The notes under the pieces are model-generated. The model did not search any database. It was given only the letters and a program-made list of their open reading frames with translations, and was not told the origin of the DNA. A DNA stretch of 5,116 bases from Methylomarinum sp. (GTDB lineage: Bacteria > Pseudomonadota > Gammaproteobacteria > Methylococcales > Methylomonadaceae). The stretch covers positions 1-5,116 of the forward strand of contig WTAG01000626.1 in NCBI GenBank assembly GCA_013139755.1, in the 5' to 3' direction. Positions 5,072 to 5,116 of the stretch are shown here, in pieces. The position numbers and the translations under genes were made by a program. Every line of letters starts with the position of its first letter. The stretch's first letter is position 1.

Positions 5072-5116
5072 GATCAATGTTTTTCTTTTCCTGTTTTTTT
5101 TAGTAACCGATTAGAG

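Noticed and set aside
5074..5116. 13 open codons on the minus strand ending in TGA at 5074-5076, as a possible 3' end of a gene beyond the window
   Set aside because: Too short to judge: it is Lys-rich because of A-runs and can be open by chance. REP pairs often follow gene ends, so it remains possible.

Overview
The window looks like bacterial chromosome of moderate to low GC, most likely from a gammaproteobacterium. The support is a UspE-like tandem universal stress protein, a bacterial cytochrome b561, conventional Shine-Dalgarno sites, and a pair of inverted REP-like repeats with GTAG heads. A methanotroph-like lineage (Methylococcales) came to mind, but that is only an impression. There are no rRNA or tRNA genes, CRISPR arrays, transposase genes or phage genes.

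Layout: (1) Bases 1-134 hold the last 43 codons of a plus-strand gene ending in a membrane segment and a basic tail. I do not recognise it. (2) Bases 135-389 are non-coding with small inverted repeats. (3) Bases 390-3068, minus strand, form a two-gene unit. A 66-residue single-pass membrane protein with a strong ribosome binding site is followed 27 bases later by an 816-residue cation-chloride cotransporter (SLC12/CCC family) with no obvious ribosome binding site of its own. (4) Bases 3069-3454 are a divergent, AT-rich intergenic region with candidate promoters, two perfect operator-like dyads and a small hairpin. (5) Bases 3455-4327, plus strand, encode a tandem-domain universal stress protein like UspE. 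(6) Bases 4341-4904, minus strand, encode a four-helix b-type cytochrome that converges on the stress protein gene with 13 bases between the stops. (7) Bases 4992-5071 are the inverted REP pair.

Working together: the cotransporter has a 12-helix core in which residues aligning with the K+ and Na+ ligands of animal NKCC are largely kept. It also has the large cytosolic SLC12 C-terminal domain and an extra coiled-coil tail. The divergent neighbour is a free-standing universal stress protein, and as I recall the C-terminal domain of prokaryotic cotransporters has a Usp-like fold. A shared role in osmotic or ionic stress is therefore a reasonable but unproven idea. The small membrane protein ahead of the transporter is the least described element and could be an accessory subunit. 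Nothing here is clearly a new defence or mobile system. The most interesting items are this transporter unit and the REP pair.
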